From positions 54,536 to 118,535 of the forward strand of contig PLDK01000024.1 of the NCBI GenBank assembly GCA_003135135.1: 64,000 nt of DNA. The letters run 5' to 3'. A program made the translations under genes and the position numbers. Below are positions 51,332 through 60,661 of this stretch, in pieces (position 1 is the stretch's first letter; each line of letters starts with the position of its first letter). This stretch comes from Deltaproteobacteria bacterium. Lineage in GTDB: Bacteria; Desulfobacterota; Binatia; Binatales; Binataceae. The notes under the pieces are model-generated. The model ran no database searches, had not been told where the DNA came from, and was given only the letters and a program-made list of their open reading frames with translations.

Positions 51332-51993
51332 GAGTATAGCTCGGCACCTGACGCGGGGTACACGCTCAAGATTATCGAGCGGAGAGACGGAGGCCGGGCA
51401 GCTACAGCAAATCTATCGGCTCGCGCTCTTGCAGTTCGCGGTCGATCGACCGGCGCGGCTTCTCGAGAGCGTAGCTTCCGTTCCAGAGTGGTCGAAATTT
51501 AAGGAGGAAGCGGCTCAGTTTTCCAGGGGGCGAGGATCTTGCCTGGCCTCTCTCATGTTCAGAATAGCGGATTCCCTTTGACGTCGTTGGCAGCATCCTC
51601 GCGCCCTCCCCGTGCGTTGATAGCCTTCATCCCGCTCATCCGAACCGCCCCCGCACTGGGGGCAAGCAATCAATGTGCCACGATCCGTTGATCAATAACG
51701 CCCCGAATAGGCGGCGCGCTCCCGCTATCAGTCAACCGACAGCTACACATTGTAGAATCGATGCAACAATTTGTCACCGGCGCTATTTCGTTCCTGAGCT
51801 AACGTAGGCGCGCATCCGCCCAATCAGCCGATTCCAAAGACTCCAGGAATCAACGAGGCCACGCTCGCGGCATCAAGATCGTTTGCATCGATCGGCGCCT
51901 CGGCTCCGAGCGAAGACCGCGGCACGCGAGCGACGGGATTTTGCCGTGATGCCGAAAGCCTGGCAATTATCAGGGGCGGCCCGGACCGTCCGC
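51332..51993. other. Gene-free stretch
   Basis: This 662-base gap shows no reading frame with convincing composition. At 51647-51663 GCCCCC-GCACT-GGGGGC forms a hairpin without a T-run. Around 51720-51790 the sequence is AT-richer than usual. I see no RNA gene. Confidence 0.4.
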
Positions 51994-52869
51994 TCAGATC
52001 AAATCGGTGCTGGCCGGTTCCTCGATCACATGGTTTTCGAGGTGGCCGATCTTCTCGATCTCGATTCGTACCACGTCGCCAGCCTTGAGCCATTTGGGGG
52101 GATTCATCGCGGCAGCCACTCCGCCGGGGGTACCGGTCGAAACGATCGTCCCCGGCAACAAGGTAAAAACCGTCGACAGCGTCTCGATCTGTGCGAAGCA
52201 ATCGAAGATCAGATTCCTGGTATTCGAATGCTGGCGCGGTTCGCCGTTGACGAACGTGCGCAGGTCCAGCTTGTGCGGATCGCCAATCTCGTCGGGCGTT
52301 ACGATCCATGGGCCAACCGGCCCGTGCGTATCGAACGACTTGCCCAGCGTCATCGTCGGCGCGCGGCGCTGCCAATCGCGCACGCTCACGTCGTTTACGA
52401 TCACGTAACCCGCGATTACCTCGTGTGCGCGATCGCGCGGCACGTGACGGCATCGCCGGCCGATGACGAATCCGAGTTCGCCTTCGTAATCCAGCGCCGA
52501 TGACGCGCGCGGCAGATGAATCGGATCGTATGGTCCGGTCACACAGCTCGATTGTTTGTTGAAGAACATCGGAAACTCGGGATGCTTCATCTTCGTTTCT
52601 TCGACGTGGTCCGCGTAGTTGAGCCCGATGGCGAGAAACTCCGGGGGGCGCGCGATCGGCGCCTCGAGCTTGACGCTCTTCAGCGCAATCCGGTGGACAG
52701 AATTCTTCCCCGCGCCCATCGCGCGCTCGGCTGCTCGCGCCCCCGCCACGATGAAGGCGGTCATGTCGCGCGGCAACCCGGGCGCCGCGGCCGCAAGGTC
52801 AACGATCGAGTCATCGACGACGACGCCAATTCGCGTCGCGCCGCCATGGGTGAATGTCGCAAGTTTCAT
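51994..52869 (-). CDS. Fumarylacetoacetate hydrolase family protein
   Basis: The 291-residue enzyme of the FAH family has metal-binding and substrate segments [57 protein letters not shown] and [12 protein letters not shown]. The acidic residues in DYEGE are the usual magnesium ligands. Relatives hydrolyse C-C bonds of acylpyruvates or decarboxylate and hydrate keto-acids in aromatic degradation. It is divergent from nadE across a 240-base gap. Confidence 0.87.
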   Translation of the reverse strand: MKLATFTHGGATRIGVVVDDSIVDLAAAAPGLPRDMTAFIVAGARAAERAMGAGKNSVHRIALKSVKLEAPIARPPEFLAIGLNYADHVEETKMKHPEFPMFFNKQSSCVTGPYDPIHLPRASSALDYEGELGFVIGRRCRHVPRDRAHEVIAGYVIVNDVSVRDWQRRAPTMTLGKSFDTHGPVGPWIVTPDEIGDPHKLDLRTFVNGEPRQHSNTRNLIFDCFAQIETLSTVFTLLPGTIVSTGTPGGVAAAMNPPKWLKAGDVVRIEIEKIGHLENHVIEEPASTDLI

Positions 52870-53109
52870 TTGACTACAGCCGTTATTGCAATGATCGACC
52901 CGTCAGACAATGGCAGGCGAGGGCGCATTGGGCGCATGCGACAGGATAACCGTTCAACGATGGGGGCAAAGCCCCGGCGGCGCGTGTTCCCGGCCGGATC
53001 GGGCAATCTTGTACCGGCCGTCCACAATCGGCACAGTCTTCTTAAGAGGCGCGCTGGCATGGGCTGCGGACGGCGGGTCGATTGCCGTGCGGCGCCCAAG
53101 GGAAACGAC

Positions 53110-55176
53110 GTGACCAGGAACGGAAACTTTTTCAATCTCTACAATCACGATTTCGTCAGAATCGCGGTTGGGGTGCCGTCCGTTCGCGTCGCAGATCCCG
53201 CTTACAACGCCGAACATACCGTCGCGCTGATCCGCGACGCCGCCGAGCGCAAGGCGGTGCTCGCGCTGTTTCCCGAATTGGGGCTGACCGCGTATTCGTG
53301 CGACGATCTGTTTCAGCAGCGCGCGCTGCTCGACGCATGCCTTGACGCAATCGCCGTGGTGGTCGAGGCGACCGCGAAGCTTTCGATCGTCAGCGTGGTC
53401 GGAGCGCCGCTCCAGATCGATCATCATTTGTATAACTGCGCGATCGTGATTCATCACGGGCGGATTCTCGGCGTCGTGCCGAAGACGAACCTCCCCAACT
53501 ACCGCGAGTTCTACGAACCGCGGCAATTTTCCTCGGCCGACGCCGCGACGCGCGACGAAATCGAGCTGGCCGGGAATCGCGCGGTTCCGTTCGGCAACAA
53601 CCTCATCTTCCAGCACGAGCAGCAGCCGCTGCTCACGATTCACGCCGAGATTTGCGAGGACTTGTGGGTTCCGATTTCGCCGTCGTCATACGCGGCGCTG
53701 GCGGGAGCGACGGTGCTGCTGAACCTGTCGGCGTCGAACATCACGGTCGGCAAGGCCGACTACCGGCGCTCGCTGGTCATCGGCCAATCCGCGCGATGCA
53801 TTGCGGCGTACGCATATTGCGCGGCCGGAGCGGGTGAATCGACGACCGATCTCGCCTGGGACGGCCACGCATTGATCGCCGAGAACGGCAACCTGGTCGC
53901 CGAGTCCGAGCGCTTCAAGGATCGGCCGCAAGTGGTCTGGGCGGAAATCGATCTCGAACGGCTGTCGCAGGAACGGATGCGTCAAAACACGTTCGGCGAC
54001 ACGGCTCAGCGCGAGCGCGAGCGAGTGCGGCGCTTTCGGCGGATTTCATTTTCGACGGAATTGCCGCGGCGCGCGAAGATGCTGCTGCAGCGGCGCTACG
54101 AGCGGTTCCCCTACGTGCCCTCGGATCCCGCAACCCGCGACGAGCGATGCGCCGAAGTCTTCGACATCCAGGTTCAAGGCCTGGCGACGCGGCTGCGCTC
54201 GACCGGCCTGGAACGCGTCGTGATCGGAATCTCGGGCGGAATCGATTCCACCCACGCGCTGCTGGTATGCGCGCGTGCGATGGACCGGCTCGGCTCACCG
54301 CGCAAAAATATTCTCGCCGTCACGATGCCCGGCTTTGCCACCGGCGCGCGAACTCTCGAGCAGGCGCGCCGCCTGATGAAGTCGCTCGGCTGCTCGACCG
54401 ATGAAATAGACATTCGCCCGAGTTGCATGCAGATGTTCAAGGACATCGGGCATCCCTATGCCAAAGGCAAGAAAGTTTACGATGTCACGTTCGAGAACGT
54501 GCAGGCGGGCGAGCGCACCAGCCACCTTTTCCGATTGGCGAACCTGCGCGGCGGGCTGGTGGTCGGCACCGGCGACTTGAGCGAGCTGGCGCTGGGATGG
54601 TGCACCTACGGCGTCGGCGATCACATGTCTCATTACAGCGTCAATGCGAGCGTGCCGAAGACATTGATCCAGCACGTAATTCGATGGCTCGCGCAAACTG
54701 AAAGCCTGGGCCGCGAAACCAGTACGACGTTGCTCGAGATTCTTGCCACTCCAATCAGCCCCGAGCTGATCCCCGGCACGTCGGCGGACGGACATCCCAG
54801 CCACGACACCGAAGCGACGCTTGGCCCCTACGAGCTGCACGACTTCTTCCTCTACTACACGCTGCGCTTCGGATACCCGCCGCCGAAGGTCGCGTTCCTC
54901 GCTTACAATGCGTGGCGCGACAAGGACGCGGGCGAGTGGCCGGACATTGGGCGCGATCGCCGCAACCAATACGACATCGCGACGATCAAGCGGCATCTGC
55001 ACACGTTTCTGTACCGCTTTTTTCAGTTGAGTCAGTTCAAGCGCAGTTGTATCCCCAACGCGCCCAAGGTCGGTTCGGGCGGATCGCTCTCGCCGCGCGG
55101 CGACTATCGGGCGCCCTCGGACAGCGAAGCGACCGCATGGCTCGAGCAATTGAAGTCGATCCCCGACAAAGATTAA
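53110..55176 (+). CDS. nadE: Glutamine-dependent NAD(+) synthetase
   Basis: The 688-residue enzyme joins a nitrilase-type glutaminase to an NAD synthetase. The glutaminase triad is in [11 protein letters not shown] (Glu), [14 protein letters not shown] (Lys) and [11 protein letters not shown] (Cys). The synthetase P-loop is [15 protein letters not shown], followed by [33 protein letters not shown]. Ammonia released from glutamine is channelled to make NAD from its deamido form. The start is GTG 53110 with AGGGAAACG about seven bases upstream. The frame stays open to 52516, but that part overlaps the divergent FAH gene. Confidence 0.92.
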   Translation: MTRNGNFFNLYNHDFVRIAVGVPSVRVADPAYNAEHTVALIRDAAERKAVLALFPELGLTAYSCDDLFQQRALLDACLDAIAVVVEATAKLSIVSVVGAPLQIDHHLYNCAIVIHHGRILGVVPKTNLPNYREFYEPRQFSSADAATRDEIELAGNRAVPFGNNLIFQHEQQPLLTIHAEICEDLWVPISPSSYAALAGATVLLNLSASNITVGKADYRRSLVIGQSARCIAAYAYCAAGAGESTTDLAWDGHALIAENGNLVAESERFKDRPQVVWAEIDLERLSQERMRQNTFGDTAQRERERVRRFRRISFSTELPRRAKMLLQRRYERFPYVPSDPATRDERCAEVFDIQVQGLATRLRSTGLERVVIGISGGIDSTHALLVCARAMDRLGSPRKNILAVTMPGFATGARTLEQARRLMKSLGCSTDEIDIRPSCMQMFKDIGHPYAKGKKVYDVTFENVQAGERTSHLFRLANLRGGLVVGTGDLSELALGWCTYGVGDHMSHYSVNASVPKTLIQHVIRWLAQTESLGRETSTTLLEILATPISPELIPGTSADGHPSHDTEATLGPYELHDFFLYYTLRFGYPPPKVAFLAYNAWRDKDAGEWPDIGRDRRNQYDIATIKRHLHTFLYRFFQLSQFKRSCIPNAPKVGSGGSLSPRGDYRAPSDSEATAWLEQLKSIPDKD

Positions 55177-55221
55177 TCTCGCCATCGGTTTCGCGGGCGG
55201 CTTGCAGGCGCTTGGTGATTC

Positions 55222-55252
55222 AGTGAAAAAGTGAAAAGTGAGAAAGTGAAAT
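55222..55252 (+). repeat. Short purine-rich GTGAAA repeats
   Basis: Four adjacent units GTGAAAAA-GTGAAAA-GTGAGAAA-GTGAAA lie after nadE. Similar GTGAAAAGTGAAAA words occur between menD and menH (complement near 12188-12206) and a weaker version downstream of menH near 11326-11338. Confidence 0.5.
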
Positions 55253-55311
55253 TGATCGGCGATTTGAATGTCGAGTGGCACCCCGCGTGCACTCTGCGAT
55301 GAGGGAATGAG

Positions 55312-56097
55312 ATGCTAAAGGCTTCGGGAACAATATTTGCGATGCTGGCGCTGGCGGCAGCCGCCGCGCTTGCCACCCCGGCCACCGCGCAGCAGTCCGC
55401 CGCACCACAGGAATCGCCGTGGGCGATGCGTGCGCCGGCTGCTGCACCGCACGGGGCTCCGACCCGTTCGGCCCAGGACGTGGCGGCTGAGAAGGAGGCT
55501 GAGAAGGGTACGCCGCAGCAGCGGGAATTGGCGCGCAAGATGGTCTACGCCATGTACGCGAAAGATTTCGCCGCGCTCAAGCAGCTGATCGCGCCGTCCA
55601 CGATGAAATGCATCGGCCAGAACCAGAATTTTCTTGACGACCGGATAAGGAAGCAATTCGCCCTTCCAATCAGCAAGAACTATCAGGTGACGGTTACCGA
55701 GAAGCCGGCAAATGTCATGCTGCCGGACAAGTTCGCCACTTACCCAATGCCGGCGACTCATTATTTGGGAATAGCATTTGGCACCGAGGACAGCGGCACC
55801 ATCACGGTGAACGAATGGATCGGCCAGGAAAATGGCCGCTGGTACGAGGCACAGCCATGCCCAACGGAACTTGGGATGCAACGGTTTGCCAAGCTGCAGC
55901 GGATGCGGGCTCAAGGTCGCGAACGGGCCAAGGAGTATGTGGCGCGCGTCCAGGAGCCGCTCAAGTCGCAGCTGCTGGCGCTCATCGCCAAGCGCGATAA
56001 TGCCGATGCGTGGACGCTGTGCGTGAAATCCCTGCACGTTGACTTTCAGACCGCTCACGAAATAGTTGCGATCCTCGCGGGTGACGAAGCAGACTGA
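55312..56097 (+). CDS. Secreted protein of unknown function
   Basis: The 261-residue product has a signal peptide (GTIFAMLALAAAAALATPATA, cleavage probably after TAQ near 27), a Pro/Ala-rich linker, then a globular part with MVYAMYAKDFAALKQLIAPSTMKC and a helical C-terminus. Three cysteines (TMKCIG, QPCPTE, TLCVKS) are all in the exported part. The region resembles NTF2-like or similar small alpha-beta folds only vaguely. No family is assigned. It lies 135 bases after nadE. Confidence 0.6.
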   Translation: MLKASGTIFAMLALAAAAALATPATAQQSAAPQESPWAMRAPAAAPHGAPTRSAQDVAAEKEAEKGTPQQRELARKMVYAMYAKDFAALKQLIAPSTMKCIGQNQNFLDDRIRKQFALPISKNYQVTVTEKPANVMLPDKFATYPMPATHYLGIAFGTEDSGTITVNEWIGQENGRWYEAQPCPTELGMQRFAKLQRMRAQGRERAKEYVARVQEPLKSQLLALIAKRDNADAWTLCVKSLHVDFQTAHEIVAILAGDEAD

Positions 56098-56166
56098 AGC
56101 CGCTCGCGAAGTTTCTCGATCGCTTCGACGCCGAAGTTTGCCCCAGGCTCGCGTCAGCGAAGCAGT

Positions 56167-56182
56167 CGACTTGCCCGCGGCG
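56167..56182. repeat. 16-bp direct repeat, copy 1
   Basis: CGACTTGCCCGCGGCG occurs here and at 56767-56782, exactly 600 bases apart. Each copy follows shortly after a gene end (55312-56097 and 56226-56753). Confidence 0.55.
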
Positions 56183-56225
56183 GGACTCAGGCCGGCTGCC
56201 CGATAATGCGGTAGGGTCAAACAAG

Positions 56226-56753
56226 ATGAACGGTCTGGCGCATCTGCTCGACAAGACGGTTTTCCCGGTTCAGCCGCTGATTGTGCCGGTTGCTTTGATC
56301 GTATGGATCGTCGCTGCAATCCCACGGGTCAGGAGTCGACTGAAGTTCTTCCCACAAAAATACCCCCTCGGACTCGCAGCGGCCGGGATGGTCTTCCTGG
56401 GTATTATCGGAGCTGAGTTCGCGCTGGTTGCTTTCGTAGAGCACGAGGCCTGGCACGAGATGGTGCCGCAACTGTACGGCGAGATTGAGTCCGTGACGGT
56501 CGACGGAATTCAGATTGGCGATAGCGGTCCGCTGGTAGCCGCGCTGCGAAACATGCAGGGGACAATCGGACACCACTCCCATCCAACGAGCAGCCATGTC
56601 GTAGTGCTGACAACTTCACGCGGATCTCTGCCGCTGAATTTGAAGAGAGATTCCGAAGATCCTGATGAATATTGGGTGTTCTATCCTTTTTTTCAAATCA
56701 CGAGATTCAACGCGGTGGGGCACGCCTTCACCGACGCTCTGGAGGGGATGTAA
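56226..56753 (+). CDS. Membrane protein of unknown function
   Basis: The 175-residue protein has two hydrophobic segments near the N-terminus (PLIVPVALIVWIVAAIP and LGLAAAGMVFLGIIGAEFALVAF) and then a soluble part with HEAWHEMVPQLYGEIESVTVDG and GTIGHHSHPTSSHVVVLTT. The histidines might bind metal, but no known site is evident. It lies 131 bases before the PqqD-like gene and might belong to the same transcription unit. No family is recognised. Confidence 0.6.
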   Translation: MNGLAHLLDKTVFPVQPLIVPVALIVWIVAAIPRVRSRLKFFPQKYPLGLAAAGMVFLGIIGAEFALVAFVEHEAWHEMVPQLYGEIESVTVDGIQIGDSGPLVAALRNMQGTIGHHSHPTSSHVVVLTTSRGSLPLNLKRDSEDPDEYWVFYPFFQITRFNAVGHAFTDALEGM

Positions 56754-56766
56754 GCCCGCGTGCCGC

Positions 56767-56782
56767 CGACTTGCCCGCGGCG
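56767..56782. repeat. 16-bp direct repeat, copy 2
   Basis: Identical to 56167-56182. It lies in the 131-base gap before the PqqD-like gene, where no credible precursor peptide gene is seen. Confidence 0.55.
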
Positions 56783-56884
56783 CGAACGCTCTGTAAACTC
56801 GTGTCGCTTTCACTAGCGATGTAAAGGGTTCTCGCGTTTAGAGCAATCCTCGCATCGCTTGTGCCGCTTGGACGGTTGTAATTC

Positions 56885-57214
56885 GTGGGAAAGACCATCT
56901 CGCCAGGATCCATCGTTGTGGCATCCAAGGACCAGATTTCCTGCGATCTCGAGGGTGAGGCCGCCATTCTGAATCTCAGGAGCGGGACCTACTTCGGACT
57001 GGACCCGGTAGGCGCCATGATTTGGAGCCTGATTGTGCAACCGCGCCGAGTGGCCGAGATTCGCAACGCATTGATCGATCAATTCGACGTCGAAGCCGAG
57101 CGATGCAGCCGCGATCTGCTGCAACTGCTTGGCGAACTCCAAGCGCATGGCCTGATTCAGGTCCTGGACGAGCCGGCTCCGGACGGTCGGGGATCGGATG
57201 AAGAAGATAGCTAA
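56885..57214 (+). CDS. PqqD-like RiPP recognition element protein (lasso B1-like)
   Basis: The 109-residue protein has the winged-helix fold pattern of PqqD-like RRE proteins: CDLEGEAAILNLRSGTYFGLDPVGAMIW, then a helical stretch VAEIRNALIDQFDVEAERCSRDLLQLLGELQAHGLI. RRE proteins bind the leader of a RiPP precursor and deliver it to the processing enzyme. It starts at GTG and its end overlaps the next gene (lasso B2-like protease) by 17 bases, the standard B1-B2 order. No lasso cyclase (asparagine-synthetase-like, C protein) is in this window. Confidence 0.78.
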   Translation: MGKTISPGSIVVASKDQISCDLEGEAAILNLRSGTYFGLDPVGAMIWSLIVQPRRVAEIRNALIDQFDVEAERCSRDLLQLLGELQAHGLIQVLDEPAPDGRGSDEEDS

Positions 57215-57641
57215 GTTCTTCGCGTTGCCCGCGTCGGATCGGGTGCTTCTGTTTCAGTCGCTGACGGCGACTTTGGCGATGCGTGCGGGGCTGTGGATGT
57301 TGCCGTTTGCTCGTGCGCGCCGGCTTGCTGACGCGATGAGCCATCCGATGCGCGCAAACTCCAGCTCTGTGCGTCCATCACCTGAAAAGATTGCGTGGGC
57401 AGTCGCCACCGCCAGCCGGGCCGTCCCCAGCGGCGGCAACTGCCTGGTTCGCGCGCTCGCGACCGGCATCGTGCTCAAGCGCTACCGCTATCCCAGCGAA
57501 CTCAAAATCGGGGTCATGAAACCGGTCGACGGGCATTTCGGCGCTCACGCATGGCTCGAGAGCGGCGGCATCGTGGTGATCGGAGATTTCGAACTTGATC
57601 GATACATGCCGCTTGGCGGGCCGGACTCCGTTGGCCGATAG
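57198..57641 (+). CDS. Lasso-B2-like leader peptidase (transglutaminase-like fold)
   Basis: The 147-residue protein matches the transglutaminase-core group used by lasso-peptide B2 proteases. The catalytic cysteine is in SGGNCLVRALA (Cys82), the histidine in GAHAWLE (His117), and an aspartate follows in VIGDFEL (Asp130). B2 enzymes cut the leader that the B1 RRE binds. The start overlaps the B1 gene, and its stop overlaps the TTG of the exporter gene, so all three form one tightly coupled unit. Confidence 0.8.
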   Translation: MKKIAKFFALPASDRVLLFQSLTATLAMRAGLWMLPFARARRLADAMSHPMRANSSSVRPSPEKIAWAVATASRAVPSGGNCLVRALATGIVLKRYRYPSELKIGVMKPVDGHFGAHAWLESGGIVVIGDFELDRYMPLGGPDSVGR

Positions 57642-59448
57642 TCCCGCAAACCCGCCGAAGAAGGGCACGCTTGCGGCGTATCTCACGATGCTGGTGCGGG
57701 TTTCGCGCTGGCATTTGATCAGCGTGCTCGTCGTGATGGTCCTGTTTTCGCTGACCGAGGGGGTAGGCCTCGCTCTGCTGCTTCCCACCCTGCAGGTGGC
57801 GGGCTTCAATCTCGCCGGACAGGGCGAGGCGGGACGCTACGCGGCGATGGTTGCGAAGGCATTCGTTGCGGTGGGGCTGCACCCGTCGCTGATTCTTCTG
57901 CTTGGCGTCTTCGTGCTGCTGGTTGGCGCGCGAACGGTGCTGGGACAGATGCAGGGCGTGTGGACTTATGCGGTTCAGCAGGAAGTCGAGGATCATCTGC
58001 GCCGTCGCCTCTACCATGCGATTGCGGATGCGAACTGGTTGTTCGTATGTCGCAGCAGGACGTCGGATTTCACTCATGCGCTGACCGCTGAAGTCAGCCG
58101 AATCGGCTACGCCACGAATCTCGCACTGGTATTCATCGGCGAAGTTGCGATCGGAATGCTCTACATGGCGATCGCGTTTGCGCTGTCGGCCGGGATGACT
58201 GCATTGGTGCTGATCTCCGGCGCGTTTCTGGCGTTCGCTTTTCGCGGCCGCACGCATGCGATCGAAAGCCAGGGCGAGGAGGTCTCCGCAACCAACAAGT
58301 CGCTCTACGCCGCCACCATCGAGCATTTACAGAGCCTCAAAGCGGCCAAGACTTATGGCGCGGAAGCGCGTAATTTTTCGATTTTCTCCGAGCTGAGCGC
58401 CGATGTTGCCCGGGCCAACGTGGACGGTACGCGTCAGCAGGCGATCGCCGCAACGTGGTTCGAACTTGGCACGGTGGTAATTCTCGCGGTGGTGCTGTTC
58501 GTGTCGATTCAAATCCTGGCGGTGCCGCCGGCGTCAATTCTGATCCTGTTGCTGCTGTTCGCGCGCGTGATGCCGCGAATCATGAGCGGCCAGTACCACT
58601 ACCGCGCCTTCGTCAACGCGCTGCCATCGTTCGCCAACCTGTTGGATATCGAAACCCGATGCGCCGCTGCCGCTGAGCCGGCGGTGCATCTGCACGATCG
58701 GCACTCGCTCACACGCGAACTTGCCGCTGAGGGCGTATCGTTTACTTACAGCGAGGGACGGGCGCCCGCGGTAAGCGATTTGAGCCTGGTGATCCCGGCG
58801 GGGAAAATCGTCGCGCTGGTGGGGCCGTCGGGAGCCGGCAAGAGCACCATCGCCGACATTCTGATGGGCCTCGTCGCGCCCGACTCGGGGACGCTCAGAC
58901 TCGACGGCCGGCCGCTCGGACCCGAAGGCATGCGCGGATGGCGCGATCAAATCGGCTTTGTGGCGCCCGACACGTTTCTCTTTCATGACACGATTCGTGC
59001 AAACCTAAAATGGGCGCGCCCCGACGCCAGCGAGGAGGAAATGCTCGCGGCGCTTCGACAGGCGTCCGCGTTCGATTTCGTCGCGGGACTAAGCGACGGG
59101 CTCGATACTATCGTCGGCGATCGTGGAATGTTGCTGTCGCAGGGAGAGCGCCAACGCCTCGCGCTGGCGCGCGCATTCCTGCGCCGCCCTTCGATGTTGA
59201 TTCTGGACGAGGCGACCAACAGCCTCGATTCCGAAAACGAAGGGCGGGTGCTCGATGCGATCGAAAGCCGCCGCGGCGAACTCACCGTCGTATTGATCGC
59301 GCATCGCCTGTCGACCATCCGATGGGCCGATCTGATTTACGTCGTCGAAGGCGGGAAGGTGGTCGAGTCGGGCAATTGGTCGTCGCTTAGCGCGCTGCGC
59401 GACGGCCGTTTCCGCGCGCTATGGGAAGCGCAGAGTCTGACCATCTGA
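57631..59448 (+). CDS. ABC exporter, fused membrane and ATPase domains, of the RiPP-like cassette
   Basis: The 605-residue protein combines six transmembrane helices (residues 20-300) with an ATPase domain: Walker A LVGPSGAGKSTIADI, signature LSQGERQRLALARAF, Walker B MLILDEATNSLDSE and H-loop IAHRLSTI. This is the standard homodimeric half-exporter type that exports lasso peptides and bacteriocins. There is no N-terminal C39 peptidase domain, which agrees with the separate B2 protease. The start is probably TTG 57631 within the B2 stop. An earlier TTG lies at 57595. Confidence 0.85.
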   Translation: MADSPANPPKKGTLAAYLTMLVRVSRWHLISVLVVMVLFSLTEGVGLALLLPTLQVAGFNLAGQGEAGRYAAMVAKAFVAVGLHPSLILLLGVFVLLVGARTVLGQMQGVWTYAVQQEVEDHLRRRLYHAIADANWLFVCRSRTSDFTHALTAEVSRIGYATNLALVFIGEVAIGMLYMAIAFALSAGMTALVLISGAFLAFAFRGRTHAIESQGEEVSATNKSLYAATIEHLQSLKAAKTYGAEARNFSIFSELSADVARANVDGTRQQAIAATWFELGTVVILAVVLFVSIQILAVPPASILILLLLFARVMPRIMSGQYHYRAFVNALPSFANLLDIETRCAAAAEPAVHLHDRHSLTRELAAEGVSFTYSEGRAPAVSDLSLVIPAGKIVALVGPSGAGKSTIADILMGLVAPDSGTLRLDGRPLGPEGMRGWRDQIGFVAPDTFLFHDTIRANLKWARPDASEEEMLAALRQASAFDFVAGLSDGLDTIVGDRGMLLSQGERQRLALARAFLRRPSMLILDEATNSLDSENEGRVLDAIESRRGELTVVLIAHRLSTIRWADLIYVVEGGKVVESGNWSSLSALRDGRFRALWEAQSLTI

Positions 59449-59602
59449 TCGAGATCCAGCCCGCATTTACGTCACATTCTATTAATCCGCGACTAATTGT
59501 TCCGACATGTCCCTGAACTAGGGTGACGCCGTTCGCGGAGCGTGGGTGTCTGCTCGAGCGGACGGCGCCGAGCGACGGCATAGATCGCCTGTGGGAGGGG
59601 AC

Positions 59603-60298
59603 ATGAACATTCAATCGCGTATATCGTCGTTTCTTTTGCCGGCCGTGGCCGGCATCGCGCTGCTCTTGAGCGGATGCGCGCAGCAACGCGAGCTGGGTTG
59701 GTGCACTGTTTACGGCGCCGGCGCGGGCGCGCTGATTGGCGCGGGCGCTGGCTTCGGTATCGGCGAGGCCGCAGAAGGCAACAGTGGCTTTAATTCGAGA
59801 GTCATCGCGGGTGCGGTTGCCGGTGCGGGAATCGGCGCGGTGATAGGCGGAGTCGCGGGCCATTACTATTGCGATCCGATCGTTCAACCGCCTCAGCCAC
59901 CGCCACCACCTCCGCCCCCGCCGCCTCCTCCACCACCGCCCCCACCTCCGCTGGTGAAGGAGAAGCTGGTACTGCGCGGCGTGCATTTTGATTTCAACAA
60001 ATCGAACATCCGTCCCGGCGATGCCGCCGTGCTGGACGAGGCCGCCTCAACTCTCAAGGCCAATCCCGGCGTTGACATTGACGTGAATGGATATTGCGAC
60101 GCGATCGGAGGCGAGGAGTACAACGTGAGGTTATCCGACCGGCGCGCGAACGCGGTCGTCGATTACCTGACCAAGGATGGAATCGCCGAAAGCCGGCTAC
60201 ATCCACACGGCTACGGCAAGACCAATTTCGTGGCGACCAACGACACTGCCGAAGGGCGCGCGCAAAACCGTCGCGTCGAACTGGTGCCCGAACAGTAA
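59603..60298 (+). CDS. OmpA-family lipoprotein with glycine zipper and polyproline linker
   Basis: From ATG 59603 (GGGAGGGG directly upstream) the 231-residue protein has a lipoprotein signal ending LLLSGC. Two glycine-zipper stretches follow (GAGAGALIGAGAGFGIG and AGAVAGAGIGAVIGGVAG). A run of about 19 prolines at roughly 95-115 then leads to a C-terminal OmpA domain (HFDFNKSNIRPGD, NGYCDAIGGEEYN, LSDRRANAV) that binds peptidoglycan. It probably tethers the outer membrane to the cell wall. Confidence 0.88.
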   Translation: MNIQSRISSFLLPAVAGIALLLSGCAQQRELGWCTVYGAGAGALIGAGAGFGIGEAAEGNSGFNSRVIAGAVAGAGIGAVIGGVAGHYYCDPIVQPPQPPPPPPPPPPPPPPPPPPLVKEKLVLRGVHFDFNKSNIRPGDAAVLDEAASTLKANPGVDIDVNGYCDAIGGEEYNVRLSDRRANAVVDYLTKDGIAESRLHPHGYGKTNFVATNDTAEGRAQNRRVELVPEQ

Positions 60299-60311
60299 CG
60301 ACACATACCAC

Positions 60312-60339
60312 GGGGCGCTCGCAATCTCGCGAGCGCTCC
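60312..60339. terminator. Strong stem-loop after the OmpA gene
   Basis: GCGCTCGC (60315-60322) and GCGAGCGC (60329-60336) pair with a 6-base loop and extend to 11 pairs at the base. There is no T-run, so this may be a rho-independent terminator of poor type or simply a stable RNA end. Confidence 0.4.
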
Positions 60340-60389
60340 GCTATCCAGCTTGGGTTTCGCTCACTCTGGCCGGTCTTGGAAACAGGTAG

Positions 60390-60442
60390 TGCGAGAGGGG
60401 GGACTTGAACCCCCACGCCTTGCGGCACCGGATCCTAAGTCC
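60390..60442 (-). tRNA. 3' fragment of tRNA-Leu (UAG), likely attachment-site scar
   Basis: On the minus strand this 53-base piece holds the 3' half of a tRNA-Leu. The anticodon loop is CTTAGGA (anticodon TAG). The variable arm is TGCCGCAAGGCGT, the T-arm GGGGG-TTCAAGT-CCCCC, and the acceptor half CTCTCGC with discriminator A. Only the 3 bases of the anticodon stem before the loop match, then the sequence diverges (AGGTTTA in place of the rest of the 5' half). Integrases often recombine in tRNA 3' ends. A fragment of this kind is what remains at the distal end of an integrated element. Confidence 0.8.
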
Positions 60443-60661
60443 TAAACCTGATGTTTTCCGAGATCAGCTCATGTCATATAATGCAGGAAACATAAGGGTT
60501 TCTGGCCAACCGACATCATCTGAGATCCTGTGGATAAATCCGGAAGTGGGCACTAAGTGGGCACTGAGCGCACTCATTTTTCGAGCGCCCGTACATCCGG
60601 AGATATTGACGAATGGATGGATAAACGTACATACTAACTGAGCCCAGCGGCTGAGACCTAA

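Noticed and set aside
51402-51596. 64-codon leftward frame in the gap after the glycosyltransferase
   Set aside because: No start signal, no family, no hydrophobic or domain pattern.
52516-53109. N-terminal extension of nadE
   Set aside because: It overlaps the divergent FAH gene and lacks homology. A GTG with a ribosome site at 53110 gives the normal enzyme length.
54295-55281. 328-codon leftward frame over nadE
   Set aside because: Antisense to the conserved synthetase domain.
56754-56884. Possible RiPP precursor gene before the RRE gene
   Set aside because: Only very short frames (about 18 codons) without a ribosome site or a leader-like sequence were found.
59904-59960. Tandem CCX repeat that could be read as a microsatellite or CRISPR-like repeat
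   Set aside because: It is the polyproline linker codons of the OmpA-type lipoprotein. No CRISPR array was seen anywhere in the window.
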